Made by a program: the position numbers and the translations under genes. DNA of 64,000 bases, taken from contig NZ_JAERQZ010000001.1 of the NCBI RefSeq assembly GCF_016735515.1, positions 2,530,746 through 2,594,745 on the forward strand, given 5' to 3'. This DNA comes from Piscinibacter sp. HJYY11. GTDB lineage: Bacteria; Pseudomonadota; Gammaproteobacteria; Burkholderiales; Burkholderiaceae_C. This document shows, one piece after another, positions 26,178 through 34,834 of the stretch. The stretch's first letter is position 1; every line of letters begins with the position of its first letter. Under the pieces are notes generated by a model. It saw only the letters and a program-made list of their open reading frames with translations. It did not search any database and was not told the DNA's origin.

Positions 26178-27440
26178 TCACGGCTTGGGCCTTGCCGCGG
26201 CGACGAAGCGGTCCATGGCCTGGGCGCTGGTGATGCGCTCGTCGTTCCAGAACGCGGCGACCGTCTCCTTGAACGCGTCCTCCACGGCGGCCGGCTGCGC
26301 CATCTTGTGCGCGATCGACGGCACCAGCGTGTTGATCATGGCGGTGGCGGTGAAGTAGGCGCCTGACTCCTGTCCGCAGAGGTCGAAGCGCCCCATGTTC
26401 ACACCGGCGGCGACCGGGATCGAGCCCTTGTTGAGGTTGAAGATCTCCTGGAAGGCGGGGCTCATGATCGAGGTCACCAAGGCACGCTGTGCCGTGCGCG
26501 CCGCCGCGCTCTGCAGCTGGAACATCGCAAAGCTGTCGATGTTGAAGATGTAGGAGCGCTCGGTGCCGGGCGCCGAGACACAGAGGAAATCCTTGTTCGG
26601 GACCTTGCCCGCCGCGAGGAACTCGCCCTTGGCCCAGTCGCCCATGAACTGCATGGCCGCCTCGCCGCGAATCACCATGGCGGTGGCCTGGTTCCAGTCT
26701 CGCCGCGGCGCGGCCTTGTCGGTGTAGGCCTTGATGCGACGAAAGGTCGTCAGCACGCTCTCCATGGTCCCGCTCTTCAACGCCGCAGGGTCGAGCTTGA
26801 CGAAGGCCTTGCGGTAGAAATCAGCCCCGCCCACCCCCAGCGCCACCGTCTCGAAGGTGGTGAACTCCTGCCACGGCTGGCCGCCGTGGGCCACCGGCAC
26901 GATGCCCGCGCGCTGCAGTTTCTCGGCCAAGGCGAAGAATTCATCCCAGCTCTGCGGTGCGCGGGTGCCGACCTTGCGCAAGGCATCGCGGTTGATCCAG
27001 AGCCAGTTCACGCGATGCACATTGACCGGCACCGCCACATAGTGGCCGTTGTATTTCATCGCCTCGGCGACGACCTTGGGCAGTTGAGCGTCCCAGCGCT
27101 GCTCGGTGGCCACGTCGTCCAGGTTGGCCAGGACGCCCATGCGCCCCCACTCCTGGATGGCCGGGCCCTTGAGTTGCGCGGCGGTCGGCGGGTTGCCGCC
27201 GGTGACACGGGAGCGCAGCACCGTCATCGCGGCATCGCCGCCCCCGCCTTGCACGGCCAGGTCGCGCCATGCGTGGCCCTGGGTGGCCAACGCGCGCTTC
27301 AGCTCGTCGACGGACTTGGCCTCGCCGCCGGAGGTCCACCAGTGCAGCACCTCCACTTCGCCGGCCGGTGCGGCGGCGGCGGCCACACCGAGCAGCACCG
27401 CCATGGCGGCACGGGACATCATTCGGATCGAGCGGTTCAC
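26178..27440 (-). CDS. Solitary sugar ABC transporter substrate-binding protein
   Basis: Periplasmic binding protein of the glucose/mannose type (SBP_bac_1), 420 aa. GTG start at 27440 with AGGAGG upstream. A signal peptide ends at APAGEVEVLHWWTSGGEAKSVDELKRAL, the typical first strand. Later blocks AVPVNVHRVNWLWINRDALRKVG and GEAAMQFMGDWAKGEF fit the GtsA-like group. Normally permease and ATPase genes follow, but the next gene in this direction is the convergent hslU after 19 bases, and none lies upstream. The protein either works with a distant transporter or is a leftover. Confidence 0.9.
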   Translation of the reverse strand: MNRSIRMMSRAAMAVLLGVAAAAAPAGEVEVLHWWTSGGEAKSVDELKRALATQGHAWRDLAVQGGGGDAAMTVLRSRVTGGNPPTAAQLKGPAIQEWGRMGVLANLDDVATEQRWDAQLPKVVAEAMKYNGHYVAVPVNVHRVNWLWINRDALRKVGTRAPQSWDEFFALAEKLQRAGIVPVAHGGQPWQEFTTFETVALGVGGADFYRKAFVKLDPAALKSGTMESVLTTFRRIKAYTDKAAPRRDWNQATAMVIRGEAAMQFMGDWAKGEFLAAGKVPNKDFLCVSAPGTERSYIFNIDSFAMFQLQSAAARTAQRALVTSIMSPAFQEIFNLNKGSIPVAAGVNMGRFDLCGQESGAYFTATAMINTLVPSIAHKMAQPAAVEDAFKETVAAFWNDERITSAQAMDRFVAAARPKP

Positions 27441-27441
27441 G

Positions 27442-27457
27442 GGCGCCTCCTGGCGCC
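27442..27457 (-). promoter_or_regulatory. Hairpin enclosing the ribosome-binding site of the sugar-binding-protein gene
   Basis: GGCGCC, four bases, GGCGCC: on the minus strand the loop is AGGA, the core of the ribosome site for the GTG at 27440. An overlapping pairing (TGGCGC/GCGCCA, 27451-27465) is also possible. The rest of the upstream gap (to 27663) is locally AT-richer, with no clear promoter or terminator. Confidence 0.35.
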
Positions 27458-27663
27458 GCGCGCCAACATTTCAAAACATTTCTGAATTCTTTATGAATGA
27501 TGAACGCACGTCATGAGGATCGCCACGTCCCGGGTTTCCATGGTGTTACGTTACAGGTGCCCAGACGCTTCGCGGCATTTGGCACGCAAACGACATCAAG
27601 CGCGCGGATCGTCTCCCGACGCCGCAGTGGCAGGAACGCGAAGTTTCTTCCGGGGGGCCGCGC

Positions 27664-28431
27664 TCAGAGCGCGAGGCGGTGCGACTGCAGCGCCAGCAGC
27701 CCGTCGAACACCAGCCGCTCCACGACCTCGAACTTGAGGTCGGTCACCGGTGACAACTTGGGCGACGCACCGCCCGACATCAGGAGCACCGGCTCCTGCC
27801 CGGTCTTCGCGCGCAGCTTGCGGTACATGCGCTCGACCGCGCCGGCCATGGCATTGACGCCGCCACTCATCAGCGCATCGCTGGTGTTGGTGGGGAAGTC
27901 CACCACTTCGCCGGTCGGCACCCGCAGGCCGGCGGTGCCCATTTCCAGCGCGTTCTGCATCACACCGAAGCCGGGCAGGATCAGGCCGCCGAGGAACTGG
28001 CCGGTCTCGTCGACCGCATCGACCGTGACGGCGGTGCCGACCATCACCACCAGCACCGGACGTGGCGCGCCGCGCGAGCACACGTGGTGCCACGCGCCGA
28101 TCATCGCAACCCAGCGATCGGGGCCCAGGCGGGCGGGATGTTCATAGCCGTTGGTGATGCCGGCCGCGTGGTTGGACGACACCACCCAGCGCGGGTCGAT
28201 GTCCCAGATCTCGAGCTGCTCCTCGACACGGCGGCGGATGCTCTCGCCGGCCACCACGCAGCCCAGCATGCTGGTGGGCGCCGGAAGCTTCTTCCAGTCG
28301 TGCTCAGCGAGGTGGTCGATCGTCTCGAGGAAGACCGCGCCATGCGCCATCAGGGCGGCACCCGGCTGCGGCGAGGCGTACAAGGCCCATTTGAGGCGGG
28401 TGTTGCCGACGTCGAGGGCGAGAAAGGTCAT
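27664..28431 (-). CDS. coaX: Type III pantothenate kinase
   Basis: First enzyme of coenzyme A synthesis (pantothenate to 4'-phosphopantothenate), 255 aa, of the ASKHA-fold CoaX family. The ATG at 28431 gives [18 protein letters not shown] with the P-loop-like [21 protein letters not shown] and the [17 protein letters not shown] block carry the catalytic Asp and ATP site. [22 protein letters not shown] completes the family set. One-base overlap with the upstream unknown gene (TGATG). birA, the usual neighbour, is absent here. Confidence 0.93.
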   Translation of the reverse strand: MTFLALDVGNTRLKWALYASPQPGAALMAHGAVFLETIDHLAEHDWKKLPAPTSMLGCVVAGESIRRRVEEQLEIWDIDPRWVVSSNHAAGITNGYEHPARLGPDRWVAMIGAWHHVCSRGAPRPVLVVMVGTAVTVDAVDETGQFLGGLILPGFGVMQNALEMGTAGLRVPTGEVVDFPTNTSDALMSGGVNAMAGAVERMYRKLRAKTGQEPVLLMSGGASPKLSPVTDLKFEVVERLVFDGLLALQSHRLAL

Positions 28432-29144
28432 CAGGAAGACGGGATGGACAGGGGCGGTTGGGTGGCCAGCAGTTCGCGCACGCGGGCCATGGTCTGAGAC
28501 GCCCACAAGCCCTTGAACGGCTTGAAGATGCGGCCCTCGACCTCTTCGAGCAAGGCCTCCAGATCTTCGCGCGTGCGGGCACGCCGCAAGCGGAGCATGG
28601 TCAATGAGCCGGCCACCGGGGCCTCGGCCTTCACCGCGCGCAGCAGGATGTCGCGCGCTTCTTCCAGCGCCTCGTCTTGCACGCCCGACTCGCGCTCGGC
28701 CTCGACCGCGTCCATCGCTGCACCCGACACACCCGACAGTTCCTGGAGCGAGGAGTCGAGGCGCGATTCCGGCTGCAGGCTGGCCGCGGCGGGCAGGAAG
28801 CTGCTGATCACCGAGTCGGCCACGGCCACCGCGTCCGACTCCTGCGCGTGGCGCGCCTGCACCCGCGCGGGCTCCGGCACGTCCACCTCGACGTCGACCG
28901 CGTCCAGCGGCATCGGCGCCGAATCGAGCGGCGCCGGGCGCGAGATCATGCCGAGGTCGACCAGCTCGTCGTAGCAGGTGTCGGGCGAACCTGCCGCCAC
29001 CGCGAGCTGCCGTACCTCATCTTCGGCACGGCGCCCATCGACCAGCAGCAGCACGGTGCGGTGGCGCTGGCTCAGCTTGCGTTGGCGGCTTTGCAGCTCC
29101 TGCACCGCTTCAGAGGTTTTGACGGGAACGAACGGCGTGGACAC
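28431..29144 (-). CDS. Unknown protein translationally coupled to coaX
   Basis: Product of 237 aa, GTG start at 29144 behind a good ribosome site (GAGAGGAG). The reading frame is open further upstream, but the ribosome site decides this start. The first 70 residues ([18 protein letters not shown], then [18 protein letters not shown] and DELVDLGMI) look like a small winged-helix fold. The middle is acidic and Ser/Ala-rich, and the C-terminal 80 residues are helical with [20 protein letters not shown]. No catalytic motif is visible. The stop overlaps the coaX start, so the two are made together. I do not recognise a family. Confidence 0.7.
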   Translation of the reverse strand: MSTPFVPVKTSEAVQELQSRQRKLSQRHRTVLLLVDGRRAEDEVRQLAVAAGSPDTCYDELVDLGMISRPAPLDSAPMPLDAVDVEVDVPEPARVQARHAQESDAVAVADSVISSFLPAAASLQPESRLDSSLQELSGVSGAAMDAVEAERESGVQDEALEEARDILLRAVKAEAPVAGSLTMLRLRRARTREDLEALLEEVEGRIFKPFKGLWASQTMARVRELLATQPPLSIPSS

Positions 29145-29296
29145 GGGCAACACTCCTCTCACTGCTTTTCTCTCTGGGCACCCTCCAGCGCCCTCTGTGG
29201 CCGGGATTTTGCCGCCAAACCCATCTTTCGAGGCAGCCAGAAACCCCGCTTGACCGCCCCACGGACGGGGGTGCAGCGCCCGGGAGCGATACACTG

Positions 29297-29320
29297 CCAA
29301 TTGACGTATACGTCAATTGG
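29297..29320. promoter_or_regulatory. Perfect 24-base palindrome upstream of ppk2-icmF (operator)
   Basis: The core is TTGACGTATACGTCAA, flanked by CCAA on the left and TTGG on the right, so all 24 bases are self-complementary. It ends within the GGAGG ribosome site of ppk2, 7 bases before the start codon, and lies in the divergent gap. Such perfect symmetry strongly suggests a dimeric repressor site. ACGT-centred arms recall operators of MerR-family LiuR regulators of acyl-CoA catabolism, but I could not verify this. Confidence 0.7.
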
Positions 29321-29327
29321 AGGCGAC

Positions 29328-30164
29328 GTGCCCGGACCTACCCCGACCCTCAAGCCCTACCAGCACGCGAAGGCAGGCGACAAACCCGTCCGTTTCGATC
29401 TGGCCAAGGTTTCGCCGCAAGCCAAGCCTTACTCCAGCGGCGACAAAGCGGCCGACAAGGCGGCCGTCGAAGCGCTCGCCCAGGAGCTCGACGAGCTGCA
29501 GAACCTCTTCTATGCCGACCGCCGCTTCAAGCTGCTGGTGGTGTTGCAAGGCACCGACACCAGCGGGAAAGACGGCACGCTGCGCGGCGTCTTCGGTCAG
29601 ATGAGCGCTCTCGGCGTGCACACCGTCGCCTGGAAGGCGCCGACCGAAGCCGAACGTGCGCGCGACTACCTCTGGCGCATCCACCAGCACGTGCCGGCCG
29701 CGGGCGAGGTGACCGTCTTCAACCGCAGCCACTACGAAGACGTGCTCGTGCCCGCCGTCAACAAATGGATCACGCCGGCGCAGGTGAAGCAGCGCTACGC
29801 CCACATCAACGACTTCGAGCGCATGCTCACCGAGACCGGCACGGTGGTCGTGAAGTTCATGCTGCACATCTCCAAGGAAGAGCAGCGCAAGCGCCTGCAG
29901 GAACGCATCGACGACCCGACCAAGCGCTGGAAGTTTTCCGCCGGCGACCTCGAGGTGCGCAAGCAGTGGAAGCAGTACCAGCAGGCCTATGCCGACGCGA
30001 TCTCCGCCACCGGCACGCATTGGGCGCCGTGGCACGTCGTGCCGGCCGATTCGAAGACGCACCGCAACCTGATGATCGCGACCGTGATGAAGCAGGTGTT
30101 CCAGTCGCTGAAGCTGCGCTACCCGCCCGGCGACCCAGCGCTCAAGAACCTCAAAGTGGTCTGA
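29328..30164 (+). CDS. ppk2: Polyphosphate kinase 2 family protein (class III-like)
   Basis: Polyphosphate:nucleotide phosphotransferase, 278 aa. GTG start at 29328 behind GGAGG. Walker A is [17 protein letters not shown], followed by [19 protein letters not shown], the lid/Walker B block [12 protein letters not shown], and [18 protein letters not shown] with [11 protein letters not shown]. Length and these blocks resemble the Meiothermus class III enzyme, which phosphorylates AMP and ADP with polyphosphate. Cytoplasmic. It precedes icmF by 41 bases and is probably co-transcribed from the palindrome-controlled promoter. Class assignment is from memory of homologues. Confidence 0.9.
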   Translation: MPGPTPTLKPYQHAKAGDKPVRFDLAKVSPQAKPYSSGDKAADKAAVEALAQELDELQNLFYADRRFKLLVVLQGTDTSGKDGTLRGVFGQMSALGVHTVAWKAPTEAERARDYLWRIHQHVPAAGEVTVFNRSHYEDVLVPAVNKWITPAQVKQRYAHINDFERMLTETGTVVVKFMLHISKEEQRKRLQERIDDPTKRWKFSAGDLEVRKQWKQYQQAYADAISATGTHWAPWHVVPADSKTHRNLMIATVMKQVFQSLKLRYPPGDPALKNLKVV

Positions 30165-30205
30165 GTCCAACGCATAACGACAGAACCACGACAGGAGACA
30201 AGAAC

Positions 30206-33200
30206 ATGACCGACCTTTCCGCCGAGCTCAAGGCGCTCGCGAACTACCGCCCGACGAACAAGGTGCGCTTCGTCACTGCGGCCAGCCTCTTCGACGGGCA
30301 CGACGCCGCGATCAACATCATGCGGCGCATCCTGCAGAGCATGGGTGCGGAGGTGATCCACCTCGGGCACAACCGCTCGGTCGACGAAGTGGTGACGGCC
30401 GCCCTGCAGGAAGATGTGCAGGGCATTGCGATCAGTTCCTACCAGGGCGGCCACGTGGAGTACTTCAAGTACATGGTCGACCTGCTGCGCGAGCGAGGTG
30501 GCGCGCACATCCAGGTGTTCGGCGGCGGTGGCGGCGTGATCGTGCCGAGCGAGATCGCCGAGCTCCAAGGCTATGGCGTGGCGCGCATCTACAGCCCGGA
30601 AGACGGGCAGCGCATGGGGCTGCAGGGCATGATCGGCGAGATGGTGATGCGCTGCGACCATGAGCTGTCGTCGCATGCACCGACGTCGCTCGGTGCCATT
30701 CAAGGCCATGGCGAAGCGAACTGGCGCGCCCTCGCGCAGCTCATCACGGCGCTGGAAAACGGCGCGGCCGATGCATCGCTGAAGGCCGCCTTGCACGAGG
30801 CCGCGAAAACGACGCGCATCCCGGTGCTCGGCATCACCGGCACCGGTGGTGCGGGCAAGTCGAGCTTGACCGACGAGCTGATCCGCCGGCTGCGGCTCGA
30901 CCAGGGCGATGCGCTGCGTGTCGCGCTGATCTCGATCGACCCGTCACGCCGCAAGAGCGGCGGCGCGCTGCTCGGTGACCGCATCCGCATGAATGCCATC
31001 AGCCCCTGGCAACAGGGTGCACGCGTCTTCATGCGCTCGCTCGCCACCCGCGACTTCGGCAGCGAGATCAGCCAGGCCCTGCCCGACGTGCTGGCCACCT
31101 GCAAGGTGGCCGGCTTCGACCTCGTGATCGTCGAGACCTCCGGCATCGGCCAGGGCGATGCGGCCATCGTGCCACTGGTCGACGTGCCGATGTACGTGAT
31201 GACACCCGAGTTCGGCGCTGCGAGCCAGCTGGAGAAGATCGACATGCTCGACTTCGCCGAGTTCGTGGCCATCAACAAGTTCGACCGCAAGGGCGCGGCC
31301 GATGCGCTGCGCGATGTCGCGAAGCAGGTCCTGCGCAATCGCGAAGCGTTCGGCAAGAGCCCGGACGAGATGCCGGTGTTCGGCACGATGGCGAGCCGCT
31401 TCAACGACGACGGCGTGACGGCGCTTTACCAGGCGCTGCTGCCGCGCCTCACCGAACTGGGTTTGAAGACAGGCGAGCGCAGGCTGCCCACGGTGAGCAC
31501 CCGCCACAGCACGCACCAGGTGCCGATCGTGCCCGGCGCGCGGGTGCGCTACCTCGCCGAGATCAGCGACTCGGTGCGCCACTACAAGGCGCAGGCCGTC
31601 CAGCAATCGCGCCTCGCACGCGAGATCCAGCAGCTGCGCGAGTCCGGCCGCATGCTGACCGAGGACAACCCCGACAAGACCAACGCCGTCAACGCGGTGC
31701 GCACGCTGGCCGATCAGCGCGAGGCCCGCCTCGACCCGCACGCGAAGAAGCTACTGGCCCAATGGCCGGCACTGCAGCAGGCCTACGCCGGCGACGAGTA
31801 CGTGGTGAAGATCCGCGACAAGGAGATCCGCACCGCGCTCACCACCACCACGCTCAGCGGCACCAAGGTGCGCAAGGTGGTGCTGCCGAAGTACGAGGAC
31901 CACGGCGAAGCGCTCAAGTGGCTGCTGCTCGACAACGTACCGGGCAGCTTCCCCTACACCGCCGGCACCTTCGCCTTCAAGCGTGAGAACGAAGACCCGA
32001 CGCGCATGTTCGCCGGCGAAGGCGATGCCTTCCGCACCAACCGGCGTTTCAAGCTGCTCTCCGAAGGCATGCCGGCCAAACGCCTGTCGACCGCCTTCGA
32101 CAGCGTCACGCTCTACGGCCACGACCCGGCGCTCCGCCCCGACATCTACGGCAAGGTCGGCAACTCCGGCGTGAGCATCGCGACGCTCGACGACATGAAG
32201 GTGCTCTACAGCGGCTTCGACCTGTGCAGCCCGAGCACGAGCGTCTCGATGACGATCAACGGCCCGGCGCCGACCATCCTCGCGATGTTCATGAACACGG
32301 CGATCGACCAGCAACTCGACAAGTTCAAGGCTGACAACGGCCGTGATCCGAGCGACGACGAAGCCCAGAAGATCGTCGCCTGGGTGAAGCAGAACGTGCG
32401 CGGCACCGTGCAGGCCGACATCCTCAAGGAAGACCAGGGCCAGAACACCTGCATCTTCTCGACCGAGTTCAGCCTCAAGGTGATGGGCGACGTGGCCGAG
32501 TATTTCGTGCACCACGGCGTGCGCAACTTCTACTCGGTGAGCATCAGCGGCTATCACATTGCCGAAGCGGGCGCGAACCCGATCTCGCAGCTCGCGTTCA
32601 CGCTGAGCAACGGCTTCACCTTCGTCGAGGCCTACCTCGCGCGCGGCATGCACATCGACGACTTCGCGCCGAACCTCAGCTTCTTCTTCAGCAACGGCAT
32701 GGATCCCGAGTACACCGTGCTCGGCCGCGTGGCGCGCCGCATCTGGGCGGTGGCGATGCGCGACAAGTACGGCGCCAACGAGCGCAGCCAGAAGCTCAAG
32801 TACCACGTGCAGACCAGCGGGCGCTCGCTGCACGCGCAGGAGATCCAGTTCAACGACATTCGCACCACGCTGCAGGCGCTGATCGCGATCTACGACAACT
32901 GCAACTCGCTGCACACCAATGCCTTCGACGAGGCCATTACCACGCCCACTGAGGACAGCGTGCGCCGCGCGATGGCCATCCAGCTCATCATCAACCGCGA
33001 GTGGGGCCTGGCGAAGAACGAGAACCCCAACCAAGGCGCCTTCGTGATCGAGGAGCTGACCGACCTCGTCGAAGAGGCGGTGCTGAAGGAATTCGAGCGC
33101 ATCGCCGAGCGCGGCGGCGTGCTGGGGGCGATGGAGACCGGCTACCAGCGCGGCCAGATCCAGGAAGAGAGCATGCGCTACGAGATGCTCAAGCACACCG

Positions 33201-33499
33201 GCGAGTACCCCATCATCGGCGTCAACACCTTCCGCAACCCGCATGGCGACCCGGTGCCGCAGCACATTCAGCTGGCGCGCTCGACCGACGACGAGAAGCA
33301 GTCGCAGCTCAAGCGCCTGGCCGATTTCCATGCGCAACATGCGAGCGAGGCGCCCGCCATGCTCAAGCGCCTGCAGCAGGCCGTGATCGACAACCGCAAC
33401 GTCTTCGAGGTGCTGATGGACGCGGTGCGTGTGTGTTCGCTCGGCCAGATCACGGGCGCGCTCTTCGAAGTCGGCGGCCAGTACCGGCGAAGCATGTGA
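30206..33499 (+). CDS. icmF: IcmF: isobutyryl-CoA mutase fused to its G-protein chaperone
   Basis: Cobalamin enzyme of 1097 aa joining three parts in the IcmF order. The B12-binding domain comes first (residues 15-150; [16 protein letters not shown], then GHNRSVDEV and the FGGGGG turn). A MeaB-like GTPase follows (about 205-400; Walker [21 protein letters not shown]). The mutase barrel runs from about 540 to the end ([35 protein letters not shown]). It interconverts isobutyryl-CoA and butyryl-CoA, and some members also act on isovaleryl/pivalyl-CoA. The GTPase loads and protects the cofactor. The fusion and the [14 protein letters not shown] signature separate it from methylmalonyl-CoA mutase. 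Good ribosome site (AGGAGA). Confidence 0.95.
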   Translation: MTDLSAELKALANYRPTNKVRFVTAASLFDGHDAAINIMRRILQSMGAEVIHLGHNRSVDEVVTAALQEDVQGIAISSYQGGHVEYFKYMVDLLRERGGAHIQVFGGGGGVIVPSEIAELQGYGVARIYSPEDGQRMGLQGMIGEMVMRCDHELSSHAPTSLGAIQGHGEANWRALAQLITALENGAADASLKAALHEAAKTTRIPVLGITGTGGAGKSSLTDELIRRLRLDQGDALRVALISIDPSRRKSGGALLGDRIRMNAISPWQQGARVFMRSLATRDFGSEISQALPDVLATCKVAGFDLVIVETSGIGQGDAAIVPLVDVPMYVMTPEFGAASQLEKIDMLDFAEFVAINKFDRKGAADALRDVAKQVLRNREAFGKSPDEMPVFGTMASRFNDDGVTALYQALLPRLTELGLKTGERRLPTVSTRHSTHQVPIVPGARVRYLAEISDSVRHYKAQAVQQSRLAREIQQLRESGRMLTEDNPDKTNAVNAVRTLADQREARLDPHAKKLLAQWPALQQAYAGDEYVVKIRDKEIRTALTTTTLSGTKVRKVVLPKYEDHGEALKWLLLDNVPGSFPYTAGTFAFKRENEDPTRMFAGEGDAFRTNRRFKLLSEGMPAKRLSTAFDSVTLYGHDPALRPDIYGKVGNSGVSIATLDDMKVLYSGFDLCSPSTSVSMTINGPAPTILAMFMNTAIDQQLDKFKADNGRDPSDDEAQKIVAWVKQNVRGTVQADILKEDQGQNTCIFSTEFSLKVMGDVAEYFVHHGVRNFYSVSISGYHIAEAGANPISQLAFTLSNGFTFVEAYLARGMHIDDFAPNLSFFFSNGMDPEYTVLGRVARRIWAVAMRDKYGANERSQKLKYHVQTSGRSLHAQEIQFNDIRTTLQALIAIYDNCNSLHTNAFDEAITTPTEDSVRRAMAIQLIINREWGLAKNENPNQGAFVIEELTDLVEEAVLKEFERIAERGGVLGAMETGYQRGQIQEESMRYEMLKHTGEYPIIGVNTFRNPHGDPVPQHIQLARSTDDEKQSQLKRLADFHAQHASEAPAMLKRLQQAVIDNRNVFEVLMDAVRVCSLGQITGALFEVGGQYRRSM

Positions 33500-33507
33500 G
33501 CTGCGTC

Positions 33508-33531
33508 AAACCGCACACCCGCGCGCGGTTT
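33508..33531 (+). terminator. Possible terminator hairpin after icmF
   Basis: AAACCGC/GCGGTTT around a 10-base GC-rich loop, 8 bases after the icmF stop. The T-run is only three bases, so it is a weak candidate. Confidence 0.4.
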
Positions 33532-33627
33532 CCCTAGTCGACGCTCAACCCCCGTCTCGTTACCCTCGCGTCTGAAAACGATTTCAAAGGGCCGGCTGAT
33601 CCGGCTTTCGAAGTGAGGAGACACCCG

Positions 33628-34788
33628 ATGCCTGCGTTTCATCGACGCCATTTCGTGACCACCGTGGCCGCCGCGACCGCGTCGCTCGCCACGCCGACGT
33701 GGCTGCGCGCCCAGCCCGTGTTGAAGATCGGCGTCACCTTGCCACTCAGCGGCGCGCCGACCGTGCGCAACGCCATCCAGGCCGGCGCGACCGCGGACGT
33801 CGGGCTCGATTTCCTGGCGGGCTTCCAGCAAGCGGTCGCCGCCGAGCGCCGCGGGCTCCCGATCGAGGTACTGGAGCTCGACGACGCTTACAAGCCCGAG
33901 CAGGCCGCCGCCAACGTGGAAGCGCTGGCCCGGCAAGACGTCGTCGCGATCAGCGGCCTGTGGTCCACCGAACATGCGCAAGCCGCGCTGCCGGTGGCGG
34001 CACGCCTGCGCCTGCCGGTGATCGGCATGCGCTCCAGTGCGGCGGAGCTGCGGCGTGCCGAGAACCCCTGGGCCTTCCACCTCAAGGCGAGCGACGCCGA
34101 TGAACTGAGCGCCGTGCTCAAGACCTTCACCAGCATGAGCCTGCCTCGCGTCGGCGTGCTCTACGTCGACGGGCCCGGGCACCGCGAGCTGCTCAAGCAG
34201 GTGCAGGGCTCGGGCGCGAGCATCACGCGCGCCCTGGCGGTCGACCCGACCAGCGCCGACAAGCTCGCGGCGGCCGCGCGTGAAATCGTTGCCACGCCGG
34301 GCACGCAGAGCGTCCTGCTGTTGCTGCCGACCGAGGCGGTGGTCGACACGATGATGGAGCTGCGCGGCCGCGGCAACACCTACATGTCACCGGTGTGCAC
34401 CTTGTCGCAGGTCATCAGCCGGCCCTTCGCCGAAAGCCGCGAGCGCGCCCTCAACGGCCTGGGCGTGGCCAGCCCGTTCAGCAACCCGGCGTTCTCGCGC
34501 GCCGAGGTCGCCGTGCGCTTCCGCGAGGCGATGATCGAGCGGGACCTCGACGCCCTCACCCGCTCCTTCAGCGCCTTCGAAGGCTTCGTCTACGGCAGCG
34601 TGATCACTCGCACGCTGGTCGAGATGAAGGCCAAGGCGGCCCCCACCCGACAGACGCTGGCCGCCGCCCTGCGCGGCAGGCAGATGAACCTCGGCGGCCT
34701 GCCCATCCGCTTCGACGAGCGACAGGTCGGCCACCAGGCGGTGCACCTGCTCTACAAGTACTCGGCCGAGGGCGCGCTCAAGGCCTGA
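33628..34788 (+). CDS. LivK-type periplasmic binding protein (Tat-like signal, no permease)
   Basis: Peripla_BP_6 protein of 386 aa from the ATG at 33628, which has a strong ribosome site (GAGGAGA). RRHFVTTVAAATASLATPTWLRAQ is a twin-arginine-like signal. The domain starts LKIGVTLPLSGAPTVRNAIQAGATADVGLDF and continues to ISGLWSTEHAQAALPVAARLRLPVIGM. No transporter genes are adjacent. Upstream is icmF (128-base gap), so it may bind a branched-chain amino acid or acid connected with that pathway. Downstream, after 46 bases, is a diguanylate cyclase gene. Confidence 0.86.
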   Translation: MPAFHRRHFVTTVAAATASLATPTWLRAQPVLKIGVTLPLSGAPTVRNAIQAGATADVGLDFLAGFQQAVAAERRGLPIEVLELDDAYKPEQAAANVEALARQDVVAISGLWSTEHAQAALPVAARLRLPVIGMRSSAAELRRAENPWAFHLKASDADELSAVLKTFTSMSLPRVGVLYVDGPGHRELLKQVQGSGASITRALAVDPTSADKLAAAAREIVATPGTQSVLLLLPTEAVVDTMMELRGRGNTYMSPVCTLSQVISRPFAESRERALNGLGVASPFSNPAFSRAEVAVRFREAMIERDLDALTRSFSAFEGFVYGSVITRTLVEMKAKAAPTRQTLAAALRGRQMNLGGLPIRFDERQVGHQAVHLLYKYSAEGALKA

Positions 34789-34834
34789 TCCCGCCCGGTG
34801 GAGCCCGGGGCGAAAGCGGAGAGAATTCCGCCCG

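Noticed and set aside
30206..33499. Methylmalonyl-CoA mutase
   Set aside because: Order B12 domain-GTPase-mutase in one chain and the [14 protein letters not shown] signature are those of IcmF.
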